Positions 43,863 to 53,085 of a stretch of 64,000 bases of DNA are shown here, in pieces (position 1 is the stretch's first letter; each line of letters opens with the position of its first letter). Both the position numbers and the translations under genes were made by a program. Origin of the DNA: CAZUNO01 sp964621445 [NCBI: Candidatus Hadarchaeota archaeon] (GTDB lineage Archaea; CAYQAE01; CAYVLA01); assembly GCA_964621445.1 (NCBI GenBank), contig CAZUNO010000003.1, positions 1 through 64,000 on the forward strand. The letters run 5' to 3'. The notes below the pieces were generated by a model, which saw nothing but the letters and a program-made list of their open reading frames with translations, ran no database searches and was not told where the DNA came from.

Positions 43863-45113
43863 ATGGGAATATCCATGGCCCAACTCGCAATTGATGGTGG
43901 CCCCAAAACAAGGGACAGATCTTTTCCAGGCTCTAGGTGGATAGGAAATGAGGAATTAAAGGAACTCGTTGACGTGATCTATTCCCAGAAGCTAAACCGC
44001 GTCGCGGGAACGAAGGTATCCAAACTCGAGAAGGAATTCTCAGAACTCTATGGTGTTAACCACGGCATAGCCTCCACCTCGGGGACATCCTCAATACACG
44101 TTGCCTTGGGAGCAATCAATCCTGATCCTGGGTCGGAGGTAATTACCACCGGAATCTCCGATATGGGAAGCATAATCCCAATACTGGCCCAGAACTGCAT
44201 CCCGATATTTGCCGATATGGACCCCAAGACCTACTCAATGGATCCAGATGACCTAAAGGATAAGATAAGCGAGAGAACCAAGGCGGTGATCGCCATTCAT
44301 CTGTTCGGGCTAATGGGGAATATGGAAGAAATCCGTGATATATGTGATGAAAATGACATATACCTTATCGAGGATGCCTGCCAGGCCCATATGGCCGAAA
44401 GCAATCAGAAATTGGCAGGGACATATGGCCATTTCGGGTGCTTCAGCTTCCAGCAATCAAAGCAGATAACATGTGGGGACGGGGGCATGACCATTACCGA
44501 CGATCCCGACCTAGCTTCACGGGCCCGTCTTTTTGCGGATAAGGCATGGCCTAGGGAAGGAGGATGGGCAAAGCGGGGCTACCTTTTCTTTGCCATGAAC
44601 TACCGCATGACCGAGCTACAGGGAGCGGTTGCCCTGGCCCAGCTGAAGAAAGTGAAGGCGATAGTGGATAAGAGGAGAAAACTAGCCTCGCAACTCTCTG
44701 CCGGACTGGAAGAGGCCCAGGGCGTGAATACCCCCTGGGTTCCGGAAGGGTCAAAACACTCCTGGTGGCTTTATCCAATAACCATAGACCAGGAACTGCT
44801 CGGAGTTACGCCTGAGGAATTTGCTAAGGCGGTGAGCGAGGAGGGAATACCGATTTCCCAGGGCTACATAAAACGTCCTCTGTACATGTTCCCGGTTCTC
44901 ACCGAGAAGAGGACATACGGATCATCCCACTGCCCCTTTGATTGCCCCATCTATGGAAAAGAGATCGAGTACAGAAAAGGCCTGTGCCCGGAAACGGAGC
45001 GCATACTGGAGGAAGTCATTACCCTGCGGGTCTGGGAATCCTGGGAAGAAAGCGATGTCCAGGACGCAGCCGAGGGGATAATCAAGGTGAGTGACCACTA
45101 CGCCAAACCGTGA
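43863..45113 (+). CDS. DegT/DnrJ/EryC1-family aminotransferase
   Basis: The PLP enzyme transfers an amino group to a keto-sugar or cyclitol. Features: a start like AIDGGPKTRDRSFPGSRW, substrate loop VAGTKVSKLEKEFSELYG, STSGTSSIHVALGA, IEDACQAHMAE, and the Schiff-base lysine in FSFQQSKQITCGDGG. The ATG at 43863 (MGISMAQLA) is preferred; the open frame before it is AT-rich leader. The gene overlaps the first amidohydrolase by 23 bases and is likely the first gene of a three-gene operon. Confidence 0.87.
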   Translation: MGISMAQLAIDGGPKTRDRSFPGSRWIGNEELKELVDVIYSQKLNRVAGTKVSKLEKEFSELYGVNHGIASTSGTSSIHVALGAINPDPGSEVITTGISDMGSIIPILAQNCIPIFADMDPKTYSMDPDDLKDKISERTKAVIAIHLFGLMGNMEEIRDICDENDIYLIEDACQAHMAESNQKLAGTYGHFGCFSFQQSKQITCGDGGMTITDDPDLASRARLFADKAWPREGGWAKRGYLFFAMNYRMTELQGAVALAQLKKVKAIVDKRRKLASQLSAGLEEAQGVNTPWVPEGSKHSWWLYPITIDQELLGVTPEEFAKAVSEEGIPISQGYIKRPLYMFPVLTEKRTYGSSHCPFDCPIYGKEIEYRKGLCPETERILEEVITLRVWESWEESDVQDAAEGIIKVSDHYAKP

Positions 45114-45843
45114 ACCCGGTGACCAGGTAATTGATTGTAACACCTTTTTTGGGTCACGTCCAAGACAGGGCTTAACGGTCACCCATGAAAACCTCATCGA
45201 GAAGCTTAGAGAAAGAGGTGTTGGGAGAACGGTCTCCATCTCTCTCCAGGGCGTCTACCACGATTTCGAAAAAGGCAACCTCGAAACCCTATCCGTGTCA
45301 AAATCGAGCCAAGAGTTCATCATTCCTGCCTGTACTATTGATCCAAGGCGGTTCTATGGTCAGAGGTGCAAACTCGGGCTGGAAAAATTCGCGGTCCTAC
45401 GACTTTTCCCGGATCGGCAGGGATGGCCAGTTGACTATGCTCCATTCCACAAGATTCTAGATATTGCCTCCTCGGCCGGGATCCCGATAATGATACCGGC
45501 TGGCGGAAAGGGGAGACCAACCCAGATAGCAAAGGCGGCTGAGGATTATGCAATCCCTATCATATTTAGCTCCGTCAATTATTCCACGCTTTCCGAGATA
45601 CTGGTCCTGCTCGGCAAGCACTCAAACCTGTATATAACAAATGACATGTTAAACACGCCAGACGGGGTGGAGCTTTTCTGCGACCAGGTGGGACCCGAGA
45701 GACTCCTCTTCGGATCAAATTTTCCCTTCACCTATCTCCAAGGGCCCTTGATCACGATCAAAAAGGCCCAGATCCCAAGAACCAGCAAGATCAAGATACT
45801 GAAAGAGAATGCTGAAAGGATTCTGATTTGCGATGATATTTGA
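45091..45843 (+). CDS. Amidohydrolase-fold protein with all metal ligands lost
   Basis: The 250-residue protein aligns along its length with the next gene, an intact amidohydrolase-2 enzyme. Where the partner has DVHAH, KLHP, LIHTW, MGHMG and FGSD, this one has DCNTF, RLFP, MIPAG, FSSVN and FGSN: every metal-binding histidine and the aspartate are replaced. It cannot bind the usual zinc, so a structural or regulatory role is likely. It starts (GTG) inside the DegT gene and overlaps the next gene by 11 bases. Confidence 0.75.
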   Translation: MTTTPNREPGDQVIDCNTFFGSRPRQGLTVTHENLIEKLRERGVGRTVSISLQGVYHDFEKGNLETLSVSKSSQEFIIPACTIDPRRFYGQRCKLGLEKFAVLRLFPDRQGWPVDYAPFHKILDIASSAGIPIMIPAGGKGRPTQIAKAAEDYAIPIIFSSVNYSTLSEILVLLGKHSNLYITNDMLNTPDGVELFCDQVGPERLLFGSNFPFTYLQGPLITIKKAQIPRTSKIKILKENAERILICDDI

Positions 45844-46570
45844 CGTGCATGCCCATTGCGGAACCTGGTTCTTCCCCACATTTTGTGAAACCCCCGAACA
45901 AATGTCCGGTATTTGCGACAGGTTTGGAGTGGAGAAGGTGGTGGTCTCCTCCTCTCGAGCCCTAACCTACGACATGGTTACCGGCAACGCGGAGGCACTT
46001 GACTTCGTAAAACAGGACCCGAGATTCTTTGCTTACCTGTACCTGAATCCTAACGACCTCCAGGGATCGAGGGCGCAAATAGACCGCTACCTGGAAATGG
46101 ACAAATTCGTGGGAATCAAACTACACCCCTCCTATACCGGCCTAAAGGCTGACTCCGAGGAAACCCTCGGACTTCTTGACTATCTTCCCCATGGTGCCAT
46201 CCTCCTCATCCATACCTGGGGAGAGGACGGGGTTGGTAGGGTACATCATCTAGCCGAAAAATTTCCCAACTTCGATGTAATTATGGGGCACATGGGAGGT
46301 ACCTCTCGATCAGGGTGGATGGCAGCAATAGACTCTGCATCAAGAATAGAAAACGTGTATCTGGAGATATGTGGTAGCCTCCTGCATTACGACCGGATAA
46401 AGATAGCCGTGGGCTCAGCGGGGGCTGAAAAGGTTCTGTTCGGCTCCGATATGTCCCTCCTTAACCCCTCCTTTGCCCTGGGCCAGATCATTGGGTCCTC
46501 AATATCGGAGGGGGATAAGAAGATGATACTCCGGAACAACGCGGTCCGTCTTTTTGGATTCGAGGACTAG
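45833..46570 (+). CDS. Amidohydrolase (TIM-barrel, amidohydrolase-2 type)
   Basis: The 245-residue enzyme keeps the metal site: HxH in FDVHAHCG, histidine in IKLHPSYTG, histidine in LIHTWGED, histidine in IMGHMGG and aspartate in LFGSDMSL. Members hydrolyse or decarboxylate cyclic amides, lactones and aromatic acids. It is the last gene of the DegT operon and probably pairs with the degenerate homologue before it. The ligand set suggests one metal. Confidence 0.85.
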   Translation: MIFDVHAHCGTWFFPTFCETPEQMSGICDRFGVEKVVVSSSRALTYDMVTGNAEALDFVKQDPRFFAYLYLNPNDLQGSRAQIDRYLEMDKFVGIKLHPSYTGLKADSEETLGLLDYLPHGAILLIHTWGEDGVGRVHHLAEKFPNFDVIMGHMGGTSRSGWMAAIDSASRIENVYLEICGSLLHYDRIKIAVGSAGAEKVLFGSDMSLLNPSFALGQIIGSSISEGDKKMILRNNAVRLFGFED

Positions 46571-46626
46571 AATCCGCCTGATAAACGAGGAATCCTTTTT
46601 GAACCTAGATCCCTCTTTGAGAATGA

Positions 46627-47331
46627 ATGCTGCCAATCAGGGATAGAAATCCCGGGAAGACTTTCCCCTATGTAACCTATATGCTGATAGGGATAAACGT
46701 GGTGGTCTTTCTCTTCGAGCTCCTTCTGGATGGCTTCGGGCAGCTCAATTCATTCATAAGGACCTTTGGCATGGTTCCCAAATTCGTCCTCTCGGGCGAA
46801 AGGCTCCATACCCTCCTGACCAGCATGTTCATGCATGGGGGATTCATGCACATATTCGGGAACATGCTATACCTGTTCATCTTCGGGAATAACATCGAAG
46901 ATACACTGGGACACTTCAAATTCCTGGTCTTCTACACCTTCTGTGGGCTCTGCGCATCTTTTCTCCACATCCTGCTGACCACGAACCGCAACATCCCCAC
47001 GCTCGGGGCCAGTGGGGCCATAGCGGGTGTGCTGGGCGCTTACCTACTACTTTTCCCCCAGGCCAAGGTTGACACACTAGTTTTCTTCTTCATCATCACC
47101 TGGGTCACCATACCGGCATTCGCCCTCCTAATATTCTGGTTCGTTCTGCAATTATTGACCGGTATCTGGTCAATCGCCTCGGTCAGCTCCGGCGGGGTGG
47201 CCTATTTCGCCCACGTAGGTGGATTCATAGCCGGGGTCCTAATCGCAATTCCATTCAGAAACAAGGTAAGTAGGCCCAGGCAACGGCCTAGATTCCCCTC
47301 TTTTGAAACCGAGGACAGTTACTGGCGTTAG
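46627..47331 (+). CDS. Rhomboid-family intramembrane serine protease
   Basis: The 234-residue protein has six or seven membrane segments and the rhomboid catalytic pair: serine in GASGAIAGVLGAY and histidine in YFAHVGGFIAGV. The HGGFMHIFGNMLYLFIFGNNIED stretch is typical for the family. It cuts membrane-spanning substrates near the outer face. It is convergent with the isomerase gene, the stops overlapping by 4 bases. Confidence 0.93.
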   Translation: MLPIRDRNPGKTFPYVTYMLIGINVVVFLFELLLDGFGQLNSFIRTFGMVPKFVLSGERLHTLLTSMFMHGGFMHIFGNMLYLFIFGNNIEDTLGHFKFLVFYTFCGLCASFLHILLTTNRNIPTLGASGAIAGVLGAYLLLFPQAKVDTLVFFFIITWVTIPAFALLIFWFVLQLLTGIWSIASVSSGGVAYFAHVGGFIAGVLIAIPFRNKVSRPRQRPRFPSFETEDSYWR

Positions 47332-48233
47332 AGGTATTCCTTCCAGTAGGCGACGCTAGTATCCAGGTCCTCCAGTACCTTCTTCTCGCTGGCCTCAAAA
47401 GCGTGGATTATCTCCAATACCAGGTCAACCTGGCTGGCACCGGAATTGTCTATGGCCTCTATGATATCCTCTGCATCAATAATTCCCTTCTCATTGTACT
47501 CCGGCGTAAACGGCCAATGCTGGTCCATTTGACCATCAGTCTGCTGGACATGCATTACCGGAGACATCGGTCCTATCTCCTCGATCCAGGTGTAGGTATC
47601 GAGGTCCTTGCCGCTCTCGCTGTAGGTACATTGGTGACCGGTGTCCATGCAGAAGTAGATGGGAACGCCAGACGACTTATTGGCCCTCATGTATAGTTTC
47701 TTTGCATCGTCTATCCTGCAGGGAGGTTCCCTCGGAACGGGCATAGGTTCCCATAGCAGGAACTCCTGACCAAGGTCCGAGGCCAGCCTGGAGAGATGCT
47801 GGAGCGAGTCAACGAGACAGGAGCGGAGGTAGCTTCTTCGATCCTCATCACGGTAGTCGTTATAGCTCATGGAGGCCACATGCCCCCCAGTGCCCGCCGC
47901 CTCCATCTCAGCGGTCATGTGGACCGCCTGCTCGTACCATTCAAGGGCGTCGCTCCTCATGCCAATGTCGGGGTGCATGAGAAGATTGAAGGAATAGGCG
48001 CCCAGCCCGGTAAATGTGCTGTGCACCTCAACTCCATAGCGCTCCCCGGCCTCAACTACCTCTCTACTCTTTCTCGCTCTCACCGACTTGCGAACCCTGG
48101 GGTCCACCAGGTCGAACGAGAACTGAGCCAGATCCAAGTCCAGCCTTGAGCCCACGATCTCCATCCATTCACTTGCCTCGGGCCATCTCTTGACGGCAAA
48201 ACAGGTATTTATTCCTAGATTAAGCTTGGCCAT
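47328..48233 (-). CDS. TIM-barrel sugar isomerase/epimerase
   Basis: The 301-residue protein is of the xylose-isomerase-like family, longer than the one at 20261. Probable metal ligands lie in LLWEPMPVP (glutamate), CMDTGHQC (aspartate/histidine), VMHVQQTDG (histidine) and LVLEIIHAFE (glutamate). Some relatives isomerise tetrose or pentose phosphates. It is transcribed alone, divergently from the Clp1/Grc3 gene, with 120 bases between the starts. Confidence 0.8.
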   Translation of the reverse strand: MAKLNLGINTCFAVKRWPEASEWMEIVGSRLDLDLAQFSFDLVDPRVRKSVRARKSREVVEAGERYGVEVHSTFTGLGAYSFNLLMHPDIGMRSDALEWYEQAVHMTAEMEAAGTGGHVASMSYNDYRDEDRRSYLRSCLVDSLQHLSRLASDLGQEFLLWEPMPVPREPPCRIDDAKKLYMRANKSSGVPIYFCMDTGHQCTYSESGKDLDTYTWIEEIGPMSPVMHVQQTDGQMDQHWPFTPEYNEKGIIDAEDIIEAIDNSGASQVDLVLEIIHAFEASEKKVLEDLDTSVAYWKEYL

Positions 48234-48353
48234 ATCCTACACCCATAGAATGGAAAATATCCCCGTCTAATATGAGTTTTCAAAGATATCTCAATATACC
48301 AAGCAAGGCACCGTATACACCAAAGTTAAGAGATGCTCGGAGCTATTTAACCC

Positions 48354-49472
48354 GTGAAATTATCCTCAGGGAGGTCATTTCTAGCCAAAGGGCCGATAAG
48401 AATCGAAATCCAAGAGGGATTGATCTCCTCTCGCGGAATGACATTTGATCCCTCAGCAAGCCCCCTAATCGTTAAGGCCTGGGAAGCCTTCGATCTAGAG
48501 GTTCGTGAGGATTCCGTCATATCGGTGACCGGTAATGGAAATCTATCACCTGAAGTTAATCCATACCCCGAGCCATGGTCGGGCTTTCTAGAAAATTGGC
48601 CGTCGGATTTTCAGGGGAATACCTTAATGGTCTTCGGGAAATCAGATACCGGAAAATCAACGCTTTGTACCCTTTTACTAAATGGGATGATCAAACACGG
48701 TCTTGCCCCGTGCATGATAGATGGGGATGTGGGACAATCCGATATCGGGCCTCCAACCACCGTGGGGCTGGGATTCACTGAATCACCCCTGATCCGGCTT
48801 CCCGAATGCCCAATGGTCGACGCCTTCTTCTTCGGTGACACCTCCCCTGCAACCTGCATTGAAAAGCTAATGGACGGCATATCAATCATCGTTAAGCGCT
48901 CCCGGGAGTATTCCCGGAACGTGATTATCGATACCTGCGGGCTGGTGACCGGTGAAATAGGACGTGGGTTAGCCCTTGGGATGGTGGAGAAGATATCTCC
49001 GGATGCAATCGTGTTGCTGGAAAACGACGGCGAGCTGGAATATATGACCGGAGGTAGTCCTTCAATCCAAAGGCTTCCCGCTCTACAAACCAGCAAGAAC
49101 AGAACCGAAAGGCGAACCTTTAGGTTCAGCCAATTCATCTCCTCATTGGAGGACTCCCAAGAACGGGTGATGGATCTATCGAAAGTTACCGTGGAAGGCT
49201 TCCTGGCCGATTATTCTGAAACAGCCTCACCTGAATTCAAGCCTACCATGACCTCTAATTCCTTGAGTCTAAAGTCCCTCGCCGACCTGGAGAACGCATT
49301 GCTTGGTATTCACAACAACCAGGTATTCGAGGGGATAGGTATCCTGGACTTCGTTGACTGCAACGGAAACAGGATAGAGGTAAAGACAAATTGTAAGAGC
49401 GATGTCGATCGCCTGGTGGTTGGCAATATAATTCTTGACGATCAAAGGGAGCACCGGATATGCAAGAACTGA
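48354..49472 (+). CDS. Clp1/Grc3-family polynucleotide 5'-kinase
   Basis: The 372-residue protein has a P-loop (FGKSDTGKSTLCTLLLNG), the family lid and Walker-like region DGDVGQSDIGPPTTVGL and VIIDTCGLVTGE. Archaeal members phosphorylate the 5' hydroxyl of RNA, for example exon halves during tRNA splicing. The intron-bearing tRNA in this window shows splicing is needed. It starts with GTG; ATTTAA at about 48344 could be part of a promoter. Confidence 0.87.
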   Translation: MKLSSGRSFLAKGPIRIEIQEGLISSRGMTFDPSASPLIVKAWEAFDLEVREDSVISVTGNGNLSPEVNPYPEPWSGFLENWPSDFQGNTLMVFGKSDTGKSTLCTLLLNGMIKHGLAPCMIDGDVGQSDIGPPTTVGLGFTESPLIRLPECPMVDAFFFGDTSPATCIEKLMDGISIIVKRSREYSRNVIIDTCGLVTGEIGRGLALGMVEKISPDAIVLLENDGELEYMTGGSPSIQRLPALQTSKNRTERRTFRFSQFISSLEDSQERVMDLSKVTVEGFLADYSETASPEFKPTMTSNSLSLKSLADLENALLGIHNNQVFEGIGILDFVDCNGNRIEVKTNCKSDVDRLVVGNIILDDQREHRICKN

Positions 49473-49518
49473 ATCTAGGAAATCCTGGTTAGGTCACCTC
49501 AGACAAATCTATAAGTAA

Positions 49519-50952
49519 ATGGACAGCTCGGATTACTATAGGGATATGATGAGCGATCAGAGACCCAATGTTATCCTGTTCACGACCGATCAACATCGGG
49601 GAGACCACATCGGGCTCTCAGGTCACCCTGTTGTCGAGACCCCGAATCTCGATAGTTTCGTTAATCAGGGCGCCTACTTCCCAAACGCCTACACCGAGAT
49701 ACCGTCAACTACCGGTGCGCGAAGATGTCTACTATCAGGCAAGGGAAGCTTTGACTGCGGTCTGGTTGGATATTCCTCGGTCGAGTGGTTTGAAACAAAC
49801 ACCTTGGCCAGGGTCCTGGCAGATAACGGCTATCACTGTATGAACGTCGGATTTCGCAACCTTCATCCCCGAAGGAAGCTCTACGGCTTTCATAACGTGA
49901 TATGCCACGATCTCCGTCCCGGCGAGGACGATTACATGGAATGGCTGAAGAAAGAGGCGGGGTACCATGCAAACGAGAGGGATCATGGAATAGACTCAAA
50001 TGGCTGGTTGGCCCGGCCCTGGCACCTTGAGGAAAGATATCATCCCACGGTATGGACCACCAACACCGCATTGGAAATGCTTGAGAAAAGGGATCCAACC
50101 AAGCCTTTCTTCATCTGGATATCCCACCACAGACCTCACTCGCCATACGACCCGCCCAAGTTCTTCTGGGACATGTATATCGACCGTGAGCTCCCCGAAA
50201 TACCCAGAGGCCAGTGGTCGGAAGAACACAACGTGGAAATGCCCCCTGACATGAGGGCATGGAGAGGGGAACTCTCACCGGAACAAAATCAACGCATGAG
50301 AGCCGGATACATGGGCCTGATAACTCATATCGATTACGAACTGGGACGAATGATAGAGCGGCTAAGAAGAATAAATCTCAACAATAACACCCTTTTCCTT
50401 TTCACGGCCGACCATGGAGATATGATGGGCGACCACTACCTCCACAGAAAGACCTATGCCTACGAGGGGTCGGCCCGAATACCTTTCGTGGTTCGGTACC
50501 CAGATGGCTTTGACCTGCCAACCGGAACCTACAGCCAGGTGGTGGGGCTTCAAGACGTGATGCCAACCATTATGGACGGACTGGATATCGATATCCCCGA
50601 AAATATAACTGGCAACAGCGTTCTCAAGGCCATACGAGGCGGGGAATGGAGGGAGTACCTGCACGGGGAGCACAGTCCCTGCTATTCGAACCACGAGGCC
50701 ATGCACTTTCTCACCGACGGCAGGGAGAAATACATATACCTCCCGGCAACAGGCAGGGAAAGGTTCTTCGACCTGGAGGAGGACAAGCAGGAGATTTACG
50801 ATCTTTCCCAGGACCCTGATTACCAAGAGCGGCTGCAAATGTGGAGGAATCGGTTGGTGGACCGCCTGGCCAACAGGGGAGACGGATTCTCGGACGGAAA
50901 AAAGCTGCTCATAAAAAAGAGCTGGAGCCCGGTCGCAGAGGAAAATATCTAG
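49519..50952 (+). CDS. Sulfatase-fold hydrolase lacking the formylglycine residue
   Basis: The 477-residue protein has the alkaline-phosphatase/sulfatase fold: metal ligands in FTTDQHRGDHIG and FTADHGDMMGDH, and ending LFDLEEDKQEIYDL-like. The place of the Cys/Ser-x-Pro-x-Arg site reads T64-T65-G-A-R (FPNAYTEIPSTTGARR), so no formylglycine can form; threonine, as in phosphodiesterases of the superfamily, may be the nucleophile. There is no signal peptide. ATG codons at 49546 and 49549 (MMSDQRPN) are alternative starts. Hydrolysis of a sulfate, phosphate or phosphonate ester is likely. Confidence 0.82.
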   Translation: MDSSDYYRDMMSDQRPNVILFTTDQHRGDHIGLSGHPVVETPNLDSFVNQGAYFPNAYTEIPSTTGARRCLLSGKGSFDCGLVGYSSVEWFETNTLARVLADNGYHCMNVGFRNLHPRRKLYGFHNVICHDLRPGEDDYMEWLKKEAGYHANERDHGIDSNGWLARPWHLEERYHPTVWTTNTALEMLEKRDPTKPFFIWISHHRPHSPYDPPKFFWDMYIDRELPEIPRGQWSEEHNVEMPPDMRAWRGELSPEQNQRMRAGYMGLITHIDYELGRMIERLRRINLNNNTLFLFTADHGDMMGDHYLHRKTYAYEGSARIPFVVRYPDGFDLPTGTYSQVVGLQDVMPTIMDGLDIDIPENITGNSVLKAIRGGEWREYLHGEHSPCYSNHEAMHFLTDGREKYIYLPATGRERFFDLEEDKQEIYDLSQDPDYQERLQMWRNRLVDRLANRGDGFSDGKKLLIKKSWSPVAEENI

Positions 50953-50958
50953 CCGGAA

Positions 50959-51726
50959 TCAGAAAATCCATCCACCGGTCCTTCCCAGCATCATCCACAC
51001 CGTGTTATTTGCAATGTGGGCCACCGAGGGGGCCACGAGGCTCCCTGTCCTCTCCAAGATATAAACCATGATTACCGCGAAAAGGAGTGCCGCGGCCAGG
51101 GCTGACGGCGGATTCGGGTAGTGGACGGCGCTGAAGAGCAGGGCCTGGAAAAGTGAACCCCATCTGGCCCCAACCAGGTTTCTGGCTGGCAGGTATATAA
51201 CGCCTCGGAACAGAAGCTCCTCAAGCAGTCCCACCAAAACGGATAGGGATATGATCCAGACCAGCGACCAGCCAAGGCCAAGATCCGGCAGGGTCACGAT
51301 CCTTTCCCCCGAAACATAGTCCAACACCCCGAAGGGCAGCCCTATCCCAGCACCAACTACAACTGCCCTGACAATTCCCCTGGAGGTGAGCCGAAGCATC
51401 GAGAACGAGAAGAAATGCCTGGCCAGGGGGAGAAGCACCAGTAGTGCCAGGGCCTGCTCAAGGTGCAGGCTCACAATATCTCCTATGTTCAGGGAAATCG
51501 CTGAGGAAGAGGCCAGCACCCTGACATACAGGGTGACGAAGAGCAGGCTGTGGGCCAGGCAGAGGTTAAAAAGTGGTTTGTTCTCCGTAAAAAAGACGGG
51601 GGATACTAGCCAGGTCACCGAGATTATGAGGAACAACAAAGGCTGTTTCTGGGCAAGTATCAATCCCGCAGGTATTGAAAGCAGGGAAAGAATCATTATG
51701 GCCTTTGCCTTCATTCCCGTGTCCAC
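50959..51726 (-). CDS. CPBP-family intramembrane metalloprotease
   Basis: The 255-residue membrane protein has about eight hydrophobic segments and the Rce1/Abi-type motifs: EExxxR in LEELLFRGV, FxxxH in LFSAVHY and HxxxN in VAHIANN. Such enzymes cut membrane proteins, and in eukaryotes process prenylated ones. The gene converges with the sulfatase-fold gene, with 6 bases between the stops, and follows the URO-D-type gene on the same strand. Confidence 0.9.
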   Translation of the reverse strand: MDTGMKAKAIMILSLLSIPAGLILAQKQPLLFLIISVTWLVSPVFFTENKPLFNLCLAHSLLFVTLYVRVLASSSAISLNIGDIVSLHLEQALALLVLLPLARHFFSFSMLRLTSRGIVRAVVVGAGIGLPFGVLDYVSGERIVTLPDLGLGWSLVWIISLSVLVGLLEELLFRGVIYLPARNLVGARWGSLFQALLFSAVHYPNPPSALAAALLFAVIMVYILERTGSLVAPSVAHIANNTVWMMLGRTGGWIF

Positions 51727-51752
51727 TTCAACGCAGCCCGCCCTTACATGGC

Positions 51753-52877
51753 TCAGCTAGGAGCGTAATGGCCTAATCTATTGATTTCTTCCAGCATGGC
51801 ACAGTAGTTCTCGAACTTGGTACCCACCAGGAGGGAATGGCTGGACGCGCATATGAAGCCACCTCCGGGGGAGGCGTACTTGAGTGCATAACGAGTGAGT
51901 TCCCTGATCTCCTCAACGGTTCCACCGGCAAGTCTCTCACATGATACTCCGCCCCAGAAGGTTATCCTATCCCCGTAAAGGTCCTTGAGCTTCGCGATCT
52001 CCATACCCGCAGTCGGTTGGATTGACTGGTAACCGTCATAGCCAGCACGGACGAAAAGATCCATTATGGGCCAGTTATTTCCACACGAGTGTTTCAGAAT
52101 CCAGACCCCCTGCTCGTGTGCTGCATCGCATTGCTTTTTCATCGCCGGAAAGTAGAGATCCTCTATTATCTCGGGCCTGAGAAAGGTCCCCTTGTTGTAT
52201 CCGTAGTCAGCGCCCGGGGCCAGAGCATCAACGCCCTCACGGGCCAGGATCCGGTCGATGTACATGGCCCTCTTAAGATTCACCTCAACCGCCTTCTTTA
52301 CGACCCAGGGTTTGGTGAGGCAAAGCCTCAGACCTCTCCTCAGGCCGCCGGGAAGTGCATAGGAACCATCCGGGCTTCTGGCAAAGATGAAATGGGTGTC
52401 ACCGAGCTCGTTTATCACATAGCGCACGAGTTCCAGGCTGCTCTCATCGATCTCTGGTTCCACGTACTCGAAGTCATCGACCGTATAATCACGATCCTCA
52501 TCGGAGTCATTCACCTTTATGATATTCTGGCTGGCCTCCGCGACCTTGTACACGTCCCCATTCTCGTATTTCCACATGTTCTTGCCTATTCTCTTCGGCT
52601 TTTCGTATTCCTCATCCTTGGAGGGGACGAGTCGCACCGGAACCATTTCCAGACCCATCTTCTTGCTGAACTCCACGATGTCCTTCTTCTTGCTCTCAAC
52701 GATTTTGTCCCTTTCCCCTTTCCATAGGCCCTTCCATTCCCTTACCTTGGCTCGCCAGTAGGTCTTATGGCCCAGCGCTGCCTCAATAGTCGGGAAATCC
52801 GTGGCGAACTCGCCGCTTGGTACCTTATCGGGTTCCTCTCTCATAAGGGTGGTGTGGACTCTTTCCTTTGGAAGCAC
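51753..52877 (-). CDS. URO-D/MtaA-type protein, corrinoid methyltransferase relative
   Basis: The 374-residue protein has the uroporphyrinogen decarboxylase fold and a start typical of the family (MLPKERVHTTLMREEPDKVP). The zinc-ligand pattern of MtaA/CmuA methyltransferases is suggested by LKHSCGNNW and a later cysteine in GGFICASSHSL. It is therefore more likely a methyltransferase for a corrinoid or a decarboxylase-like enzyme of an unknown aromatic or methoxylated compound than HemE. No corrinoid protein gene is adjacent. Confidence 0.78.
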   Translation of the reverse strand: MLPKERVHTTLMREEPDKVPSGEFATDFPTIEAALGHKTYWRAKVREWKGLWKGERDKIVESKKKDIVEFSKKMGLEMVPVRLVPSKDEEYEKPKRIGKNMWKYENGDVYKVAEASQNIIKVNDSDEDRDYTVDDFEYVEPEIDESSLELVRYVINELGDTHFIFARSPDGSYALPGGLRRGLRLCLTKPWVVKKAVEVNLKRAMYIDRILAREGVDALAPGADYGYNKGTFLRPEIIEDLYFPAMKKQCDAAHEQGVWILKHSCGNNWPIMDLFVRAGYDGYQSIQPTAGMEIAKLKDLYGDRITFWGGVSCERLAGGTVEEIRELTRYALKYASPGGGFICASSHSLLVGTKFENYCAMLEEINRLGHYAPS

Positions 52878-53085
52878 AATTCGTTTGCTAAATCATCTAG
52901 AAGAAAAATGTGCTCTTGCTAACAATAATCCTTTAAGCTCCACAGAGTATTGGTGGCATGACCCTCCGGTATCCATTCATTCCTGACCTCCGAGCATGGT
53001 CTGGATCCGTAAGCAATTGCCGCTAAGACGATGCCACGCCCCTACTCAGTAACCGTTTTATGGCCAGCCCAGTCTAGAAATCCCC

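Noticed and set aside
52089-52727. 212-codon open frame opposite the URO-D-type gene
   Set aside because: The minus strand has the zinc-type motif and family start; the plus frame has no recognisable motif.
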